DNA of 64,000 nt, from the NCBI GenBank assembly GCA_011009095.1, contig VTPC01000911.1, positions 50,330 through 114,329 of the forward strand, written 5' to 3'. Numbering within the stretch: the stretch's first letter is position 1; each line of letters opens with the position of its first letter. This document shows positions 58,001-64,000 of this stretch, in pieces. The position numbers and the translations under genes are program-made. The notes beneath the pieces were generated by a model that was given only the letters and a program-made list of their open reading frames with translations, had not been told where the DNA came from and searched no databases. The stretch comes from Ignelater luminosus. Taxonomy: Eukaryota; Arthropoda; Insecta; Coleoptera; Elateridae.

Positions 58001-61000
58001 GTTTCTTTTCCAACCAGTTTTAGTCATGAAAACTTTTAATCATTATACACTTTTTAAAAGCTTCTTATCAAAATTGTCCAGAATCTTGCCGAATTCACTT
58101 TGAAATGAAAGTAACTGTATATTATGGCCGATCAAAATTATAAAAATACCATTAGAGCATGCAAGTAAAGTTTCTAAAAGAAGAGCAATAAGTAAAACTT
58201 TGTGTTTATTTATTATTGCAAAAATGTAGAAATGTTGTTCGTCTAGTCTGCTGATCTTGCTGCTATTTAGCCCTCCTAAGATCGACGATACATAAAGAAG
58301 TCTCAATCCCGTTTCTCTTCCAAAAGCCTTAAAAGAAGAGGAGCGCTATAGCGCGACGTAACTAGGCAACAGGCCTGACGCCCAACTGAAGCCGGCGTAC
58401 CAACGTAGAAAGAGCTTAAAGTTGAGCAGCTCAACTGCGACATCTTTAGTCGGATAGATAGCAATCATGATGAAATAAAAAAACCGTAATCGATCGACCT
58501 GTAAAATATTTTGGGAGCCACCACAGCATAGCCTCAGAAAAAACCTATTTTAGCCTTAGACAGGTTGTGATTTGTTAAAGTGACTTTTTGCTGATCTAGG
58601 CTGTGTTATGTTGGGTCCAATTATGTGCCAACCGTAAGAGATTATAAAATAGTTGTCATTCTCGATACTTTCCAGTGGTAGTCATACAGAAAACTTCATC
58701 TGAGTATCACTTGGTTATAAGAGTTATCGCAATTACGTTTGAAGAGAGACTCTCATGATTCATTAGACTCATGTTAATTTTCTATAAACAATTAGACTTT
58801 GTTGTTCATTTTTGTTTATTTCTGTGGAGGTCTTCGTTGGAAAAGGTTTATATTTTATTATTTTAAAATATTCTAAAATTACAGAAAGAATGTCCGAAAG
58901 AATAATTTTTCAACAAATATATTTAAATATTTGAAACAATTGCACGCAAACAAATGCATTTTAAAAGTACAATCGAATGATGCAGATTTAATGTGTATAG
59001 TGAGAAAGATAAATCAGAATTATTTTACGAAGCTTGTAGGAAAAGTTTGAACGTTTTTCACAAAGCGTCTCTGATTAACCGAACGTGATAGATTGACACT
59101 AAAGTATTATTTTCTTTATAAAATCGAGGGCTCATGTTTTGAGAATTGAGTCACTAGTTTAGACATTTGACCTAAGTTGAAATTTAATGGAAGTGATGCC
59201 TACTGAATATCTTCTTGGTGGTGAAAGATTTCTTATTAGTTAATCAAGCCAATTAATAGATAGAAAGAGAAAGAAGATGCAGAAAATATGAAAAATTTTT
59301 GAAGTTGAAGGAAAAAATGAAAATAAAGATAATGTAAAACTAAAAAATATATCCGGATCACGGTAGTATTTATTGAGCCACGATGAGCTAATTTTGTGTG
59401 TACTATTCAGCTTGTTTTGGGTTTTTTTTTGGTTTCTAATGTGTAACAATGTCAGAATTAATTCAATGAATTATTCAGTACCCGGGAAAAGAATAAGTTA
59501 TCGGTAGTGGAAATGGAAACTCAGACAGTGGTGGCATTGAAAAATGTATAAAAAACAATTGAAATGTTATGACCATACGAAGAGTTTCAAAAATCCATTG
59601 GCACTAACTTGAGCATAGGACAGTGAGTGACAGTCTCGAAAAAGAAATTTTCAACACCGTCAAGTTATCCATCTCATTAATGCAAATTTTTCTAGGGTTC
59701 GTTCTAAAGTAAAGGCAAAAGGAATTCTAATTAAGAAATCTTGCACTTCTAAGAAACAATATTCTACGGTAGCCGGCCCATTTCGAAATACATATTTCAG
59801 TAGGCACTACACTTGTATAATAATAATAATAATCATGCCTAGTTTATGTGTGCATTATAGTCAGACGGAAGGAGCATGCTGTTCACATAATAACCGTAGC
59901 ACAATATGCATGTTGATTAGTAATTAAACGCCATACATACCTACAATGTTTCCGCTGCGGATTGCCTTTTTTTACATAATTATGCATAAGCAAGCTACTT
60001 TTTAGGGGAGCAATTCAAAGTTAATTTAGTTAATTGGGAAACTGGGATGTTTCCTAAGACTAGTTCTTGCTTATAATGATGTGTAGATGTTGATATATAA
60101 ATACCTATTACATTGCAAATTGGGTAAATTCTATATTTAGCTGGAAATTATCTTTCTGTGAACCAGTAAGAAGTAAATTATACGAAGTAACGAACGATAT
60201 TTTTATTGTGGTTGCTTTTAAGCTATGCCTTTTTATTGTTAACCATAAAAAATTTATTTTTAGAAGAGCTTTTTAAATCTGCTTTTTTTACAAAGTCAAC
60301 AGATTGTCTTCTATATTTTTTTTGTGAAGCAATCTTTTCTGTTTGTTTAATGTTATAAGTGGTAGCAAGAACCTTTTTTTCTGCTAAATTAAGATAAACT
60401 GTAAATTTATAATGAAAAATGTTGTCAAAATATATTAAAATGCAAGTCCCATTGAAAAAGTTTTCATGAGCATAAACAAGCATTAGAGAGAAGAATTACT
60501 TTACTACACTTCATCTGTTTTTATAATTTTTTGGCATACTTTCTCATAATAATTTTGAGGCGTATGTTTGTCGTTACTTCAAGTGCGCTAAGTAAGTGGA
60601 AACATGTGCTGTAACGTTTTTATATTCACGCTTTTCATCTGTTCTTGCTCTTGTTTACTTTTGGTTTAGTTTATCAGCCAAATAACGGACGTGCATATGG
60701 CTTAATCTCCTTTGTGTTAGATTGTTGATGTTTGAGAAAAAAAACTCCCATTCTGTTGGTTATTTTTTACTACAATTTTCAAAATGAGCTGTACTAGTTA
60801 TCTTATCAGGATTATTACTGTTTTAGGAAAAATTAAAAAACTAACCGACGTGAGACAGTTGAAGTTTGCTAATGTTATTGTTACTTTATTTTATTTTGTT
60901 TTCAATAAGCATTCCATTCTATTCGGGTTTTTGTATTACGAGTTCGTTATAACTTCATTATCTTTTCTGCCAAGTGCAATCTCTATCCACCCAATAAATA

Positions 61001-64000
61001 AGGTAGTAATGTAATGTAAACCTCAATATTACGTGATGACATTGCCCTCAAGTGCGTTTTACCGTTTTTAATCAGTGCAGCAGAATGGCATTGTTTATTA
61101 TTTATGTATTATCCTAATGTTTATTCACTTACTCACCATAAGAATCAAATCATCTACATATTCATATTCGCATCTGCTACGACGACAATCGAGCCAGTTC
61201 AAGACCGGCCCGACGCGAGTCGGTTCCTAGCGGCTTTTCATTAATCACCGAATAGAAAGAGAGCAAGAGGGGGTCAAAGTTGGAAATTTTGCACTTTTTG
61301 AAAACGAAGAATCGAAATAAATCAATGGGTGGACCAATTTTCACCAAACTTGAAGGGTAAATGGAACATAATTTTCACCGACGCGGAGACATCTAGCGGC
61401 GAAAATGGACAAACTCGATTGTGACCTTACGGGCAGGCCTAGCGATATGAGGCGCTGTCGTTGTAGAGTCCCCAAAGAATGTTTCGCCTTAGGTTGTTTC
61501 AAATTTGATCTCAAAGGCGTCCATGGGGGGGAGATCGGAGTAGGGGTAGTAGTAACTCGATTGTCTTCACCTGCATCTGAAACCGTTCGAACCGATTTTG
61601 CATCTTTTACGATTCGACCGCTAGAGGGCGCGACGGGTCGAACTTGGTAAGGCTCCTAGCTCTGACACAAGAAGGACTACGGAAGTTTTGTTTTCGCCGA
61701 TTGATACAGCTTTGCAATTCGGTGACAAACCAAATCGCAAAGCTTCCCAAAAAACTGTTCGGAATATCTACGAATCTTGCAGCCCCCACCAAAACTGTCC
61801 GGATAGTCTGATCAACATAATATTTGAGATTTATGTTCTAGGAAGGTTTTATGTACCCAGTCAAAACAACGGACTCGATTCGATTAACTCTGCGCTTATC
61901 TATATCTCACGCCGAAATGCCCATTTAAAAATTGTGGAAGTCGGTTAATTATGGTCCGACTCAGCTGGTGATTTTTCTAAACTAGTGAGTTTCGTCAGGT
62001 CAATAAGTTTAGGTGGATGCAAGTGGCGTTTTACCGTTTTTGAGATCAATTAGAACAGAAAAATGTAATTTTTCTTCTTTTGGATTGTTTTTGAGACAGT
62101 TGCAACACTTCGATGCGCCATAGGATAGGGAACAAAAAAGGTTCAATGCACTTTTTTTCTTACAAGGTCATCTTCTAGGTCGAAAACGCGAAAGACTGAA
62201 AACCTTGCAAATATGGCCCTGGAATGAACATCCTCTAAGCTAGAGAGATGAATCATTTTGCATTAAATGTACCCTAGTGACTTATACATGATTCTGTGAT
62301 TAATGCTGAGATTCGTCATGTAGCTTTCCAAACTTTTGTGCAGTTTTCCTCCAAATTCGGTTAGAATAGCCGGAGGAACTTTGGAGATAGAAAATCTTAA
62401 GATTTCTTGTGAATTCGTAATTTTTGTTTTTTCGTTGTTTGTGCCAGAACCATATGTCCTGCCGACTTGAAGCTTTAATCATCGTAAAGAGATAAAAACA
62501 CGTAAAAAGTGTAATAGGCCTTTTTTTCCAAAAGGCACTCCTTGTACCTGAAAATTGGATTTGATGGTATAACGTGGAAAGTGAGATGCTCATAGGCATG
62601 CAGTAGGATAGTCACTGGAAGTGTTGCGGGAAGATATCTCGCACACTCGAATATTTTATTCGTATGGTCAGAGGTATACCAAGAGTTATGTTAGACATAG
62701 CACGTCTGTAAGGAGGCGATATGGGCCGACTGGCGATTTTTATGTATTTTAATAAACTTTTACCATACTGGGATTATTGGCGTTCCACTTGGCGTCTCGT
62801 TGACCTAAAATGTTTTGTTAATATTTTGGAATTTTTCCTCATGGTTATGGAAGGATGATTATAAATTCTTCAGTGCTTGTTTTGTAGTCGTTTACATTTG
62901 GGCATATTCCCAGCTCTTTTCGTTTCTCGAAAGTCCAATCTTAATAGAATTTTTTGTTCTCAAAAAATTGATTTTTGCTCTTAAAGTCTGAACATGCTCG
63001 TGAGGGAACAAAATACTATCACCAAATATACCTGGAAAGTGTGTAACAGATTTATTTCGAAAACTTAGTCTTTGTTGTGTTTTTGGCCTTTCCCATTGAA
63101 TGATGTTTACCGAATTAGTTTGGCTTTTTTTGTGTGTGTGTTAGAATCTTTTTGTCACTAATCAAAGCTCCAAACGTAAATGAGATGGAAGCTAGGCGCA
63201 TCTAATATTTAGACAGTTGTTCTCTTCCATTAATTTTATGGTTTCATGTTTATGCCTAAAGATGATAATTTCAATTTGAACTCTGCGCAACAGATTTCTG
63301 ATTTGTAGCTAAACGGGCCAGAAGATAGAAAGTTGCCTTGAATAATAAAATTTACTTTGACCATTCTTTATTAATTTTTTTCTTGAGCAATACCATTTTT
63401 TATTAAGCAAAGCAAGAAATGTGTATGCTGTAAAGCTTTGAAGAATCGAAACACAAAACAAAAAATGTTATCTATTGAAAAGATACAGAATAAGTTAAAG
63501 CCCTTTCAGTTCACTAAAAGAGATGAATCATTGAACAAAAGTTAAAGCTCTGTTTATGCAGAATAGAACAAAAACTCTAATAAGCATGATGCCAAAATAG
63601 GATAGATAAGTGATAGAATTTTGTGTTTATCCTTGCAATTGCTCCAAGTTTCACGCAATGAAATAACATTATTTTGAACTCGCCAAAAATTTTCTTACGT
63701 ATCGGAAGTCAAGTTCGTCAAGTCTCAATAAGTCTTCACTTAACTATCAATTATGAAGTCAGCTTTAATAAATAGCGAAGGTGGTATAGTGGTAGTGGTA
63801 TAAGACAATTATCATCAATATTCTCAATCCTGCATGTTCTATCTATAATTTGACTTTAGCTTGTATTGGTAATACTTTTAATAAAGATTGTGTGTACCAG
63901 AATCGTCGGGAGAAATTTCTTTTATATATTGCATTGATGTGAACTACCAAACACCACCTTGAGATATTGTGCAACATTAAAACTATTTTAATTAATCTGA
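58001..64000. other. Non-coding stretch with two GC-richer islands
   Basis: About 58310-58560 is GC-richer (GGCAACAGGCCTGACGCC-type) and may be the 5' part of the hAT element. About 61160-61960 is another, with CTAGAGGGCGCGAC and TCTAGCGGCGAAAATGG, and open frames on both strands that match no family. A short (AAT)n run is at 59817-59834. A tRNA A-box-like TGGTATAGTGG at about 63783 has no convincing B box. No gene is recognised. Confidence 0.35.

Noticed and set aside
63770-63840. tRNA gene or SINE head suggested by TGGTATAGTGG
   Set aside because: Only an A-box match; no B box, anticodon stem or acceptor pairing could be drawn.
1-64000. Bacterial, phage or CRISPR content
   Set aside because: No operon-like coding, no spaced repeat array and no ribosomal or phage genes; all readable proteins are eukaryotic transposon types.

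Overview
This is an AT-rich, intron-and-repeat-type stretch of an animal nuclear genome, most likely an insect. The reasons are long non-coding AT-rich spans, dozens of stop-interrupted transposon genes, GT-AG splice-like signals and the mix of transposon families: mariner DD34D, DD41D and DD37E members of the IS630/Tc1/mariner superfamily, RTE-type LINEs and hAT. No complete host protein-coding gene, rRNA, CRISPR array or bacterial operon is visible. The order of the insect cannot be fixed from the sequence alone.

Layout: 1-1905 is a decayed RTE-like LINE (+). 7070-8915 is a three-layer nest: a TA-flanked MITE, a mariner inserted in it, and a retroelement 3' tail inserted in the mariner. 9669-10923 is a nearly complete DD41D element (-). 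13832-14550 is a MITE whose inverted repeats fill most of its length. 18834 to about 20470 is a second, more decayed DD41D element (-). 21617-22290 and 22984-24220 are inverted-repeat elements, the second with one arm duplicated in tandem. 31158-31570 is a third DD41D relic. 32075-33775 is a composite of nested palindromes that includes two tRNA-Arg(UCU)-like sequences facing each other. 38655-39195 is a foldback. 39535-41339 is a second RTE-like LINE (-) with an internal RT deletion and a 157-bp hAT-type MITE inserted in it with an 8-bp target duplication. 41621-42913 is the best preserved mariner (-), with its triad kept but two stops and one frameshift. 48094-48287 is a short MITE. 55250-58000 is a hAT element of the DUF4371/ZMYM1-like type (-), split by a DD37E element (55687-56966, +).

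Possible host sequence is scarce. There are two small phase-compatible splice-bounded candidate exons at 12467-12532 and 17256-17312 (+), a less AT-rich block with short open frames at 20925-21610, and a strikingly GC/CpG-rich block at about 51215-51543 bounded by acceptor-like and donor-like signals, perhaps the 5' end of a gene with an upstream exon near 50021-50137. All of these are hypotheses. The transposon genes do not form a working system: every transposase and reverse transcriptase seen carries stops, frameshifts, deletions or changed catalytic residues, so the window reads as an archive of successive insertions.
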